From JANQPX01 sp965222015 (lineage in GTDB: Bacteria; Pseudomonadota; Alphaproteobacteria; Geminicoccales; Geminicoccaceae), in contig CBDCTL010000001.1 of the NCBI GenBank assembly GCA_965222015.1, forward strand, positions 186,001-250,000: a DNA stretch of 64,000 bases, written 5' to 3'. A model generated the notes under the pieces. It was not told the origin of the DNA and made no database searches. It was given only the letters and a program-made list of their open reading frames with translations. How positions within the stretch are numbered: position 1 is the stretch's first letter; each line of letters begins with the position of its first letter. Below are positions 43,699 through 52,234 of the stretch, piece after piece. Both the position numbers and the translations under genes were made by a program.

Positions 43699-44607
43699 AT
43701 GGCCGTTTCCCCGCCGCGCCCCAAGGGGCCGCCGCTCAACGCCCTTCGCGCCTTCGAGGCGGCAGCTCGGCTCGGCGGTTTCGCCGCCGCCGCCGAGGAG
43801 CTCTGCGTGACGCCGGGCGCCGTCGCCCAGCATGTGAAGACTCTGGAAGCATGGGCGGGAGCGGCGCTGTTCGAGCGCCGATCCCGGGGCGTGCGCCTGA
43901 CGCTGCTCGGCGAAGGCGCTCTGGACGCGCTCGGTCTGGCCTTCGACCGGCTGGGCGAGGCCGTGCAGGCATTGCGTATGAAGGCGAAGCCCGGGCAGAT
44001 CCGGATCGCCGCCCTGCCGAGCGTCGCCCAGCTCTGGCTGTCGCCGAGACTGCCGGCGATCCGCGCCCTGATCCCCGACATGACGATTTCGGTGACGGCC
44101 GTCGAACGCCGGCCGAACATGCTGCGTGAACCCTTCGACCTCTGTATCTTCTACGAGGACGGCCCGCCCGCGGCCGACGCTGTCGAGATCGGCCGGGACG
44201 TCATTTTTCCGGTCTGCGCGCCGTCCTTCCTGGCCAGCCTGCAGCGAACGGCCGATCTCGAAAACGCGACCTTTCTTCACGACTCCGCCTGGTCCGGCGA
44301 CTGGGCGCTCTGGCTGGAGGCCGTGGCGCCGGCCGAGCGCTTCGACACCCGAGGCCCGATCTTCTCGCTCTACAGCCTCGCTGTCGAGGAAGCGAAGAAC
44401 GGCGCCGGCGTTCTGATCGGTCACGAAGCGCTGGTGAGCGCGTATCTCGAGGCCGGAACGCTCGTCGCCCCGTTCGAGACCAGCCTTGCCCTCGATCGGC
44501 GATTGACCATCACCCTGTCCCCGACATCGTCCGAAGGTTCGGCGCCGCGCCGTATCGCGGAGACCCTCGCTGGCGACCCTCCGAACGATGTCGGCTCCGC
44601 ACGCTGA
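43699..44607 (+). CDS. LysR-family regulator, GcvA-like
   Basis: A 302-residue LysR-type regulator. The N-terminal helix-turn-helix is NALRAFEAAARLGGFAAAAE and LCVTPGAVAQHVKTLEAWAG. The effector domain (about residues 92-295) opens with QIRIAALPSVAQLWLSPRLP. The PLNALRAFEAAAR start and AVEEAKNGAGVLIG are common in the GcvA subgroup, which often governs amino-acid genes. It is divergent from the SHMT-like gene with about 98 bases between them. Confidence 0.93.
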   Translation: MAVSPPRPKGPPLNALRAFEAAARLGGFAAAAEELCVTPGAVAQHVKTLEAWAGAALFERRSRGVRLTLLGEGALDALGLAFDRLGEAVQALRMKAKPGQIRIAALPSVAQLWLSPRLPAIRALIPDMTISVTAVERRPNMLREPFDLCIFYEDGPPAADAVEIGRDVIFPVCAPSFLASLQRTADLENATFLHDSAWSGDWALWLEAVAPAERFDTRGPIFSLYSLAVEEAKNGAGVLIGHEALVSAYLEAGTLVAPFETSLALDRRLTITLSPTSSEGSAPRRIAETLAGDPPNDVGSAR

Positions 44608-44638
44608 TCGGCCGCGAACGGACGTGAAAACGGTCCGA

Positions 44639-45391
44639 TCAACCTCCTTTCGGCGCCATGGAAAAACAATCGGCGCCTGCCGCGTGCAGCGCGTCGCAGA
44701 GTCTGACCGCGGCGGCATCGGTCATTGGGCCGATCCTGAGGTGATGGAGGCTCCCGCCGACCTGGTCCGGGCCGACCTGGTGCGGCTTCCAGTGCCCGAG
44801 CAGCGACTCATGTCGACGCTGCAGCGTCGACCAGTAGCTTTCGACCATCGCCTGGCTGGAGAGGGCGCCGAGTTGTACCCAGGCGGTTTCCTCGCCGGCC
44901 GCAGCGGTCGTCGCCTCGGCGACGGTCGAGGTTTCGTCCGGCCTTTCCGGCTCGCTCGTCGGTGCGGGGTCAGACGGATCTGCCATGGCCATGTCGATGG
45001 GGTGCGCGTGGGAAGCGATCTCGACGGTGAGCGGCGGTGCAGGTGCCAGGCCGACATTGCCCTGCAAAGGAGCGCCCGGCATGGCGGCCGGTTTGAGGGC
45101 GTGGCCGCCCGTTTCCTCGGCTGCTGCGGGCTCTCCGTTCGGCAGCGCTGGACGTGCCGCGATCGACCTCTCGATGGCGGTCGAAGGCGATGCCGTGTGG
45201 CTTCCCGTGCCATGCGGATGGTTCGAGAAGTGATAGGCGATGAAGGCGAGACTGATGAGGTTCAGCAAGGTGACGAACGTCAGGCCGAAAGGAAAAGGCT
45301 GCCGGCGATCCGCCGCCGGCGAAAGCTCTTCCTCGGGTCGCGCCTCATCCGAATCGGCGGTAACTGGCGAAGACTTGGTCTCGTCGGACAT
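44639..45391 (-). CDS. SPOR-domain inner-membrane protein
   Basis: A 250-residue protein. A charged cytoplasmic start of about 33 residues precedes one membrane helix (GLTFVTLLNLISLAFIAYHF). A Pro/Ala/Glu-rich periplasmic linker follows, then a C-terminal SPOR domain (WVQLGALSSQAMVESYWSTL to HHLRIGPMTDAAAVRLCDAL). SPOR domains bind denuded peptidoglycan at division sites. The ligand helix fits, but the protein is not a recognised FtsN. Confidence 0.87.
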   Translation of the reverse strand: MSDETKSSPVTADSDEARPEEELSPAADRRQPFPFGLTFVTLLNLISLAFIAYHFSNHPHGTGSHTASPSTAIERSIAARPALPNGEPAAAEETGGHALKPAAMPGAPLQGNVGLAPAPPLTVEIASHAHPIDMAMADPSDPAPTSEPERPDETSTVAEATTAAAGEETAWVQLGALSSQAMVESYWSTLQRRHESLLGHWKPHQVGPDQVGGSLHHLRIGPMTDAAAVRLCDALHAAGADCFSMAPKGG

Positions 45392-45454
45392 CGGAGTTTT
45401 TGCCCACGTCGGTTCGAACCAGCCTTATGCCTACACCTTCTTGGTTAAGAATTT

Positions 45455-46117
45455 CTAAGCGGTCGAAATCGGTTCCGGGCCTGCCGTCCAGGACCGCCTC
45501 GCCAGGCCTGCCGCATCCGCTGCCAGCGCCTCGATGCGGTCCCAGTCGCCGGCGGCGATACTCGCCTTCGGAACCACCCACGAGCCGCCGACGCAGAGCA
45601 CGTTGGGCGAGGCGAGATAGTCGGCGGCGTTGTCCGGGCCGATGCCACCGGTCGGGCAGAACTTCGCTTCCGGCAGCGGCGAGGCCAGCGACTTCAGGAA
45701 GGGCGCGCCGCCTGCCGCTTCGGCCGGAAAGAATTTCAGGCGATCATGGCCGCGCTCCAGAAGCTGCATGACCTCGGAAGCACTCGCAGCACCTGGGAGA
45801 AGCGGGCAGGGGGATCCGGCCGCGGCGTCGAGGAGGGCGGGCGTGAAGCCGGGCGAGACCGCGAACCTGCAGCCGAGCGCGGCGACGTCGTCGAGCTGTC
45901 CGGGCGAAAGGACGGTGCCGGCACCGACGATGGCACCTTCGACCTCGGCCATGATCGCCTCGATCGCCGTCATGGCGGTCGGCGTGCGAAGGGTGATTTC
46001 GAGCACCTTCAGACCGCCTGCGACCAGGGCGCGGGCGAGCGGGACGGCGTGATCGACGTCGTCGATCACCATCACGGGGATGACCGGTGCGGTGCGCATG
46101 ATCTGGTCGAGGGTCAT
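45455..46117 (-). CDS. eda: KDPG aldolase (2-keto-3-deoxy-6-phosphogluconate aldolase)
   Basis: Cleaves 2-keto-3-deoxy-6-phosphogluconate to pyruvate and glyceraldehyde 3-phosphate, the last step of the Entner-Doudoroff pathway. It has 220 residues. The catalytic Glu40 lies in LEITLRT and the Schiff-base Lys128 in RLKFFPAEAAGG; the phosphate loop is CPTGGIG. The start overlaps the edd stop by four bases (ATGA). Confidence 0.96.
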   Translation of the reverse strand: MTLDQIMRTAPVIPVMVIDDVDHAVPLARALVAGGLKVLEITLRTPTAMTAIEAIMAEVEGAIVGAGTVLSPGQLDDVAALGCRFAVSPGFTPALLDAAAGSPCPLLPGAASASEVMQLLERGHDRLKFFPAEAAGGAPFLKSLASPLPEAKFCPTGGIGPDNAADYLASPNVLCVGGSWVVPKASIAAGDWDRIEALAADAAGLARRSWTAGPEPISTA

Positions 46118-47943
46118 CGAGAGGCTCCGAGGAAGCTTACGGCCGAAGCGCCCTGCTCGGCGGGCGTGACATGGGCCCGGAAATTGCCGAAGAGCTCGCG
46201 GCCGAGGCCGGATCGAAAGGGGGCGAGATCGGCCGCGACCGGCTCACGGGCGGCGAGGACGTCGGGCTCGAGCAGGACGTTCAGGACCCCGGCCTGCGCA
46301 TCCAGCCGCACTGGATCGCCGTCGCGGAGTCTGGCCAGCGCGCCGCCGTCCGCGGCTTCGGGCGTGACGTGGATGGCGGCCGGCACCTTGCCCGAAGCGC
46401 CGGACATGCGGCCGTCGGTGACCAGCGCGACCTTGAAGCCCCGATCCTGCAGGACGCCGAGCGGCGGCGTCAGCTTGTGCAGCTCCGGCATGCCGTTCGC
46501 CTTCGGCCCCTGAAAGCGCACCACGGCGACGAAGTCCCGTTCCAGGCGGCCGGCGGCGAAGGCCTCCTGCAGCTCGCTCTGATCCTCGAAAATCAGGGCA
46601 GGCGCCTCGATCACGTGATGCTCCGGCTTCACCGCCGAGATCTTGATCACCGCGCGGCCGAGATTGCCGTCGAGCAGCTTCAGCCCGCCATTGGCGCTGA
46701 ACGGGGCGCCGACCGGCGCCACGATCGTCCTGTCGAGACTTTCGCCCGGACCCTCATGGTAGATGATCTCGCCATCCTCCAGCCGCGGCTCCCTGGCATA
46801 GGCTGCGAGCCCGCCCGGCCCGGCAGCGGTCTTGACGTCGTCGTGCAGCAGCCCGGCGTCGAGGAGCTGGCGGATGACGAAGGCGAGCCCGCCTGCGGCG
46901 TGGAAGTGGTTCACGTCGGCGAGGCCGTTCGGATAGACGCGGCAGAGCAGCGGCACGAGGTCGGAGAGATCGGAAAAATCGTCCCAGGTGAGCTGAATGC
47001 CGGCGGCGCGGGCCATGGCGATCATATGCAGCGTGTGATTGGTCGAGCCGCCGGTGGCATGGAGGCCGACCATGCCGTTCACGAAGGTTCTTTCGGACAG
47101 AACTTCGCCCGCCGGCGTGTAGTCGTTGCCGAGTGCCGTGATCTCGGTCACCCGTTTTGCCGCCGCTCTGGTCAGGGCGTCGCGCATCGGGGTCCCGGGA
47201 TTGACGAAGGCGCTTCCCGGCAGATGCAGGCCCATGATCTCGACCAGCATCTGGTTGGCGTTCGCGGTACCGTAGAAGGTGCAGGTGCCGGGACCGTGAT
47301 AGGCCTGGCTTTCCGCCTCCAGCAGATCGGCGCGGCTCGCCTTGCCCTCGGCGTAGAGCTGTCGAACCTTGGCTTTCTCCGTGTTGGAGAGGCCTGACGT
47401 CATCGGACCTGCCGGGACGAAGATCGCCGGCAGATGGCCGAAGCTCGCGGCCGCCATGACCATGCCCGGCACGATCTTGTCGCAGACGCCGAGGAAGAGG
47501 GCACCGTCGAACATGTCGTGGGAGAGCGCTATCGCGGACGCCATGGCGATCACGTCCCGCGAGAACAGGGAAAGCTCCATGCCCGGCTGGCCCTGCGTCA
47601 CGCCATCGCACATGGCCGGCACGCCGCCCGCGAACTGAGCGACCGCGCCGACCTCGCGGCAGGCTTCCTTGATCATCGCCGGGTAGGTTTCGAGCGGCTG
47701 ATGGGCGGACAGCATGTCGTTATAAGCCGAGACGATCGCGATATTCGCCTTCGCGTCCCCCTTCAGCGCCTCCTTGTCATGCGCATCGCAGGCCGCGAAT
47801 CCGTGGGCAAGATTGCTGCATGACAGCGCCGTCCTTTTCGGCCCGCGCGCGGCGGCGTCCCGGATCATGGCGAGATAGGCGCTTCGGGTCGGCCCGCTCC
47901 TCTCGACGATCCGCTCCGTAATCTCGTTCAAACGGGGATGCAT
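46114..47943 (-). CDS. edd: 6-phosphogluconate dehydratase
   Basis: Dehydrates 6-phosphogluconate to KDPG. It has 609 residues, the normal size for this iron-sulphur enzyme of the IlvD/Edd family. Signatures are CSNLAHGFAACDAHDKEA near the start, the FAGGVPAMCDGVTQGQPGME cluster region (cysteine ligand) and LGVCDKIVPGMVMAAASFGH. GTCTFYGTANANQMLVEIMG follows. It is coupled to eda. Confidence 0.97.
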   Translation of the reverse strand: MHPRLNEITERIVERSGPTRSAYLAMIRDAAARGPKRTALSCSNLAHGFAACDAHDKEALKGDAKANIAIVSAYNDMLSAHQPLETYPAMIKEACREVGAVAQFAGGVPAMCDGVTQGQPGMELSLFSRDVIAMASAIALSHDMFDGALFLGVCDKIVPGMVMAAASFGHLPAIFVPAGPMTSGLSNTEKAKVRQLYAEGKASRADLLEAESQAYHGPGTCTFYGTANANQMLVEIMGLHLPGSAFVNPGTPMRDALTRAAAKRVTEITALGNDYTPAGEVLSERTFVNGMVGLHATGGSTNHTLHMIAMARAAGIQLTWDDFSDLSDLVPLLCRVYPNGLADVNHFHAAGGLAFVIRQLLDAGLLHDDVKTAAGPGGLAAYAREPRLEDGEIIYHEGPGESLDRTIVAPVGAPFSANGGLKLLDGNLGRAVIKISAVKPEHHVIEAPALIFEDQSELQEAFAAGRLERDFVAVVRFQGPKANGMPELHKLTPPLGVLQDRGFKVALVTDGRMSGASGKVPAAIHVTPEAADGGALARLRDGDPVRLDAQAGVLNVLLEPDVLAAREPVAADLAPFRSGLGRELFGNFRAHVTPAEQGASAVSFLGASR

Positions 47944-48053
47944 GAAAGCTGCTCCATCAGCCGAAAGAATGCAGTCTGTGGCGAGACGTCGACAAGACCA
48001 TGACGCCGGCCGTCCAAAGTCGCCGTCAAGTCCACGTCCCAGGCCGCGCCTGG

Positions 48054-49523
48054 CTAGGATTCGTACCAGGTGCGGCCGTCGCGTTCGATCAGCCCGATGG
48101 CGGCGCTCGGGCCCCAGGTGCCGGCGGTATACGGCCTCGGCGTTTCGCCGCGCTCGTTCCAGCCGATGATCACCGGTTCGATCCAGGACCAGGCGGCCTC
48201 GACCTCGTCGCGGCGCATGAAAAGGGTCGGGTTGCCGCGCACCACGTCCATCAGAAGCCGTTCATAGGCGTCGCGATAACGGACCTTGAAGGTCTCGGCA
48301 AAGGAAAGATTGAGTGGCGCCGGGCGCAGGCGCATGCCGCCGGGTCCCGGCTCCTTCACCATCAGCAGCAGGGTCATGCCTTCGTCCGGCTGCAGACGGA
48401 CCACGAGGCGGTTCGCCTTGATATTGTCGGATTCGGTGAAGATCGAATGGGGAATAGGGCGGAACTGGATGACGATTTCGGACGTGCGGGTCGGCAGCCG
48501 CTTGCCGGTGCGAAGATAGAACGGCACGCTCGACCAGCGCCAGTTCTCGATTTCGGCCTTGAGGGCGACGAAGGTCTCGGTCGAGCTCTCGTTTCCGCTG
48601 ATCTCCTCCAGATAGCCGGGCGCCGCGCCGCCATTGCTGGCGCCGGCGCGATACTGGCCGCGCACCGTCTTCCTGTCGACCTCGGCGCCGGCGATCGGAC
48701 GAAGGGCACGCAGGACCTTCAGCTTCTCGTCACGCACCCCGTCGGCCGTGAACGAGGTCGGCGGTTCCATGGCGACCAGACACAGAAGCTGCAGCATGTG
48801 GTTCTGGACCATGTCGCGCAGCGCGCCCGAGCGGTCGTAATAGCCTCCCCGGCCCTCGACTCCGATGGACTCGGCGACCGTGATCTGGACGTGATCGATC
48901 GCATTGTGGCTCCAGAGCGGCTCGAACAGGGTGTTCGCGAAGCGCAGCGCCATCAGGTTCTGCACGGTCTCCTTGCCGAGATAGTGGTCGATCCGATAGA
49001 TCTGCGGTTCGTCGAACACCTCACCGACGGCGTCGTTGATCTGCCGGGCCGAGGCGACATCGCGGCCGATCGGCTTTTCCAGTACGACCCGGCTTTTCGG
49101 CGTGTTCAGGCCGTGCTCGCCGATTTTTTCGCAGATCTCGCCGAACAATCCGGGCGCGGTCGCCAGATAGAAAACGCGAATGCGGTCGCCGTGGCCTTCG
49201 AGACGTTTCGCGAGCTCGGACCAGCCGGCGTCGTCCCGTATGTCGAGGGTGACGTGGTCGAGCCGTCCCAGAAAGCGTGTGAGGACGTCTTCGTCTGTCA
49301 GGTCTTCCTCGACATGCTCGCGCAGCGCATCCTTGATCTGCCCGGCGTAGACGTCCCTGTCGAGATCGCTTCTGGAAATGGCGATGATCCGGCTGTCCTC
49401 GGGAATCTGGTCGTCGCCGTCGCGATGGTAGAGGGCCGGCAGCAGCTTCCGTCGCGCGAGGTCGCCGGTGCCGCCGAAGACGATCAGGTCGAAGCTTTCG
49501 ACGGGGATGATGCTGGGGCTCAT
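48054..49523 (-). CDS. zwf: Glucose-6-phosphate 1-dehydrogenase
   Basis: Oxidises glucose 6-phosphate to 6-phosphogluconolactone with NAD(P)+. It has 489 residues. The nucleotide loop is IVFGGTGDLARRKLLPALYH, and the active-site motif is YRIDHYLGKETVQNLMALRF. Lactonase (pgl), which often separates zwf from edd, is missing: only 110 bases lie between zwf and edd. It is 32 bases downstream of the PfkB-kinase gene. Confidence 0.97.
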   Translation of the reverse strand: MSPSIIPVESFDLIVFGGTGDLARRKLLPALYHRDGDDQIPEDSRIIAISRSDLDRDVYAGQIKDALREHVEEDLTDEDVLTRFLGRLDHVTLDIRDDAGWSELAKRLEGHGDRIRVFYLATAPGLFGEICEKIGEHGLNTPKSRVVLEKPIGRDVASARQINDAVGEVFDEPQIYRIDHYLGKETVQNLMALRFANTLFEPLWSHNAIDHVQITVAESIGVEGRGGYYDRSGALRDMVQNHMLQLLCLVAMEPPTSFTADGVRDEKLKVLRALRPIAGAEVDRKTVRGQYRAGASNGGAAPGYLEEISGNESSTETFVALKAEIENWRWSSVPFYLRTGKRLPTRTSEIVIQFRPIPHSIFTESDNIKANRLVVRLQPDEGMTLLLMVKEPGPGGMRLRPAPLNLSFAETFKVRYRDAYERLLMDVVRGNPTLFMRRDEVEAAWSWIEPVIIGWNERGETPRPYTAGTWGPSAAIGLIERDGRTWYES

Positions 49524-49555
49524 GGCCGTTCTCCAGGGGAAGACCGTATCGGTGC

Positions 49556-50539
49556 TCAGCTCGCCGACAGAAGGTCCTCAACCTGACGTCGGGTCGGCAG
49601 GGACGGAATGGCCCCTCTGGCCGTGGTGGTCAAGGCCCCGACCACATTGGCGAAACGACAAAGTTCGGTGAGCGCGCCGTCGTCATCGAGCACCGTCGCG
49701 TCCCCGGCGATGCCGGAGAGCAGGCCCGCGACGAAGCCGTCGCCGGCGCCGGTGGTGTCCACCACCTGGACCGAAGGGCTCGGCACCGCCGTCTCGCCGC
49801 GCGGTGTAATCGCCAGGCACCCTTTTTCGCCGAGGCTGAGCACCACCAGCTTCAGTCCCTCATGCCAGAGCTCTTTCCGCACACCGCCTGGATCCCTGCT
49901 GCCTGTGAGAAAAGCGAGCTCGTCGTCGCTGAGCTTGACCACGTCGGCGCGTCCGAGCCCTTCGAGAATGCCGGCTTTGGCCTCCTCGGCGCCGGCCCAG
50001 AGCGGCAGGCGAAGATTGATGTCGTAGGAGATCGACGCTCCCGTCTTGCGGGCGAGATCCGCCGCGAAAAGCGCCGTTTCCCGCGGCTGCTTCGAAGCGA
50101 GGCTGATGGAATCGAAATGGAAGATGCCGGCCGTCCGGATGGTCTCCGCGTCGACCTCGTCGGGTGTGAACAGCATGTCGGCGGAGGGGTGCCTATAGAA
50201 CATGAAGTCGCGCTCGCCGTCTTTGGTGAGCGTGACGAAGGCCAGCGCCGTTCGCGCGTTCGGCTCCAGCCGGATCGCCCGGACGTCGACACCCTCGCGC
50301 TTCAGCGTGTCGATCAGGACATGGCCGAAAGGCTCGTCGCCGACCTTGCCGAGGAAAGCGCTTTTGCGGCCGAGCTTGGCGAGCCCGGCGGCGACGTTCG
50401 CGGCCGCGCCCCCGGGCACCGGTTTGAAGGTCGGCAGATCGGCGAAGTCCAGGCCGCTTTCGGTCGGCACGAAATCCATCAGGAGATCGCCGAAGCAGAC
50501 GACATCGGGGGCACTTGGGCGGTTGGTTTGATCGCTCAC
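49556..50539 (-). CDS. PfkB-family sugar kinase, fructokinase-like
   Basis: A 327-residue ribokinase-family kinase. DVVCFGDLLMDFVP and PVPGGAAANVAAGLAKLG form the sugar-binding start, and the ATP/anion-hole motif is VDTTGAGDGFVAGLLSG with its catalytic Asp. The first gene of the Entner-Doudoroff operon (kinase-zwf-edd-eda) fits fructokinase, feeding fructose 6-phosphate into zwf after isomerisation. 2-Keto-3-deoxygluconate kinase is another option. The GTG start (SDQTNRPSAP) is chosen over a longer open frame to 50710, whose extra sequence has no matching character. Confidence 0.88.
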   Translation of the reverse strand: MSDQTNRPSAPDVVCFGDLLMDFVPTESGLDFADLPTFKPVPGGAAANVAAGLAKLGRKSAFLGKVGDEPFGHVLIDTLKREGVDVRAIRLEPNARTALAFVTLTKDGERDFMFYRHPSADMLFTPDEVDAETIRTAGIFHFDSISLASKQPRETALFAADLARKTGASISYDINLRLPLWAGAEEAKAGILEGLGRADVVKLSDDELAFLTGSRDPGGVRKELWHEGLKLVVLSLGEKGCLAITPRGETAVPSPSVQVVDTTGAGDGFVAGLLSGIAGDATVLDDDGALTELCRFANVVGALTTTARGAIPSLPTRRQVEDLLSAS

Positions 50540-50807
50540 GGTCGGCAGTTCCCACTGAAGATGGTCGAAAATCGGTAACGGCTTGACCGCGTCTGCACGG
50601 CAGGCCTGCAGGTGTCTGACGCCGCCCCGAAGTGGGACGTGTTTCCGGATAATTGACGCATTCGACGCAGATGATCGCAGATTCTGTCGAAAAATCATCC
50701 CTAACGTCAAATTTACCTAGAAAATGAAGAAAATCTTAAATGCTGAAACGCAGAATGCGAGCATCACCAATGGGATTCCGCGACCTGTGCCGCGAGAGGA
50801 TGCTTCC

Positions 50808-51902
50808 ATGTCGAACGAAGACAAAGACCGCCTGTCGGACGACGATCTCGATCAGAGCATGACCGATGCCGAGCGTGTCGACGAACTCTGGAAGAACAGG
50901 AACGCGCAGGTCTCGCAGCGGGAAGGTCAGGAGAACCGAATCGCGCAAGACGTTCCGAGCCAGCATCTCGGAACGACCGTTCAGCAGTCGAGCGAGGCGG
51001 ACAGCGCGAGCGTCTATCGCGTGGGTTCCGATCAGGCCGAGGATAGGTCGGATGAGAACGGCCGGGAAAGGAACAGGGACGCGAGGTCGGAAGAGCAGGA
51101 TCCGTCCTTCGATCGAACCGAATCGGTCGCGACGGAAGGCGGGGACCCCCCGGCCGAAGACGGTGAGCGGCAGATCGACGGCGGTGCTCGGGCGGGCACG
51201 ACCGATGCCGATGCGGTGTTCTCCGCCATCTCGGGCCAGCCGCCTTCGCCTGCGGACGGTGGCCCCGAGACCGGCGTGACGGAGGAGGCGATCGTCGCGG
51301 CGGGCGGGCCGGCTGCGGCTGTCGACGGACAGGATGTTGCCGTCGACGGCTCCCGCGATCGCAGCGCCGAAGCTCCGGATTCGCGGGCCGGGGTGGAAGA
51401 CGACCAAGGCGGCATCGGCATCGGCATCGATTTGCCGATCGACGTCGACCTGCCCGACCTTCCGGTGGACCTCGAGCCGGTGCTCAACCTGGCGCCTGAA
51501 GACCTTCTGATGACCGGCGGTTCGGTTCTGGAGAACGCGCTCGCCGGCACGGTGGTCGGCCGGGTGACGGGCGTCGACCCGGACGCCGGCGACGTTCTGA
51601 CCTACGCGCTCGCGGACGACGCCGGCGGCCTGTTCGCGATCGACGCCGGGACCGGCGAGATCCGGGTGGCGGACGGCGCGGTGCTCGACCTGGAGACGCT
51701 GGGCTCGGCGCAGGGGATCGTGGTGACGGTGACCGACGCCGGCGGTCTTTCCTACCGGGAAGGCTTCGCGATCGAGCTCGGCAACGTCAACGAGGGCCCG
51801 GTCGATCTGGCGCTGACCGGCGGCGAGGTTCTGGAGAACGCGCTCGCCGGCACGGTGGTCGGCCAGGTGACGGGCGTGGATCCGACGCCGGCGACGTTCT
51901 GA
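50808..51902 (+). CDS. Giant RTX adhesin, N-terminal segment
   Basis: ATG 50808 starts MSNEDKDRLSDDDLDQSMTD with AGAGGA seven bases upstream; ATG 50724 lacks a site. There is no Sec signal peptide, as expected for a type I-secreted protein. About 215 acidic, low-complexity residues (rich in Asp, Glu, Ser, Arg) precede a linker IGIGIDLPIDVDLPDLPVDL. The first 101-residue cadherin-like repeat begins at 51522. The frame ends at 51902 after a one-base loss at about 51890 inside repeat 2 (GATCCGACG where other copies have GATCCGGACG-type sequence). It is the head of one locus ending at 62359. Confidence 0.85.
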   Translation: MSNEDKDRLSDDDLDQSMTDAERVDELWKNRNAQVSQREGQENRIAQDVPSQHLGTTVQQSSEADSASVYRVGSDQAEDRSDENGRERNRDARSEEQDPSFDRTESVATEGGDPPAEDGERQIDGGARAGTTDADAVFSAISGQPPSPADGGPETGVTEEAIVAAGGPAAAVDGQDVAVDGSRDRSAEAPDSRAGVEDDQGGIGIGIDLPIDVDLPDLPVDLEPVLNLAPEDLLMTGGSVLENALAGTVVGRVTGVDPDAGDVLTYALADDAGGLFAIDAGTGEIRVADGAVLDLETLGSAQGIVVTVTDAGGLSYREGFAIELGNVNEGPVDLALTGGEVLENALAGTVVGQVTGVDPTPATF

Positions 51903-52234
51903 CCTATGCGCTCGCGGACGATGCGGGCGGCCTGTTCGCGATCGACGCCCGGGCGAGATCCGGGTGGCGGACGGTGCGGTGCTCGACCTGGAGACGCTGG
52001 GCTCGGCGCAGGAGATCGTGGTGACGGTGACCGACGCCGGCGGTCTTTCCTACCGGGAAGGCTTCGCGATCGAGCTTCGCGATCGACCGGCGGTTCGGTG
52101 CTGGAGAACGCGCTCGCCGGCACGGTGGTCGGCCAGGTGAGCGGCGTCGATCCGGACGCCCGGTTCGAGCTCTCGCGGACGACGCGGGCGGCCGTTCGCG
52201 ATGACGCCGGGACGGCGGATCCGGGTGGCGGACG

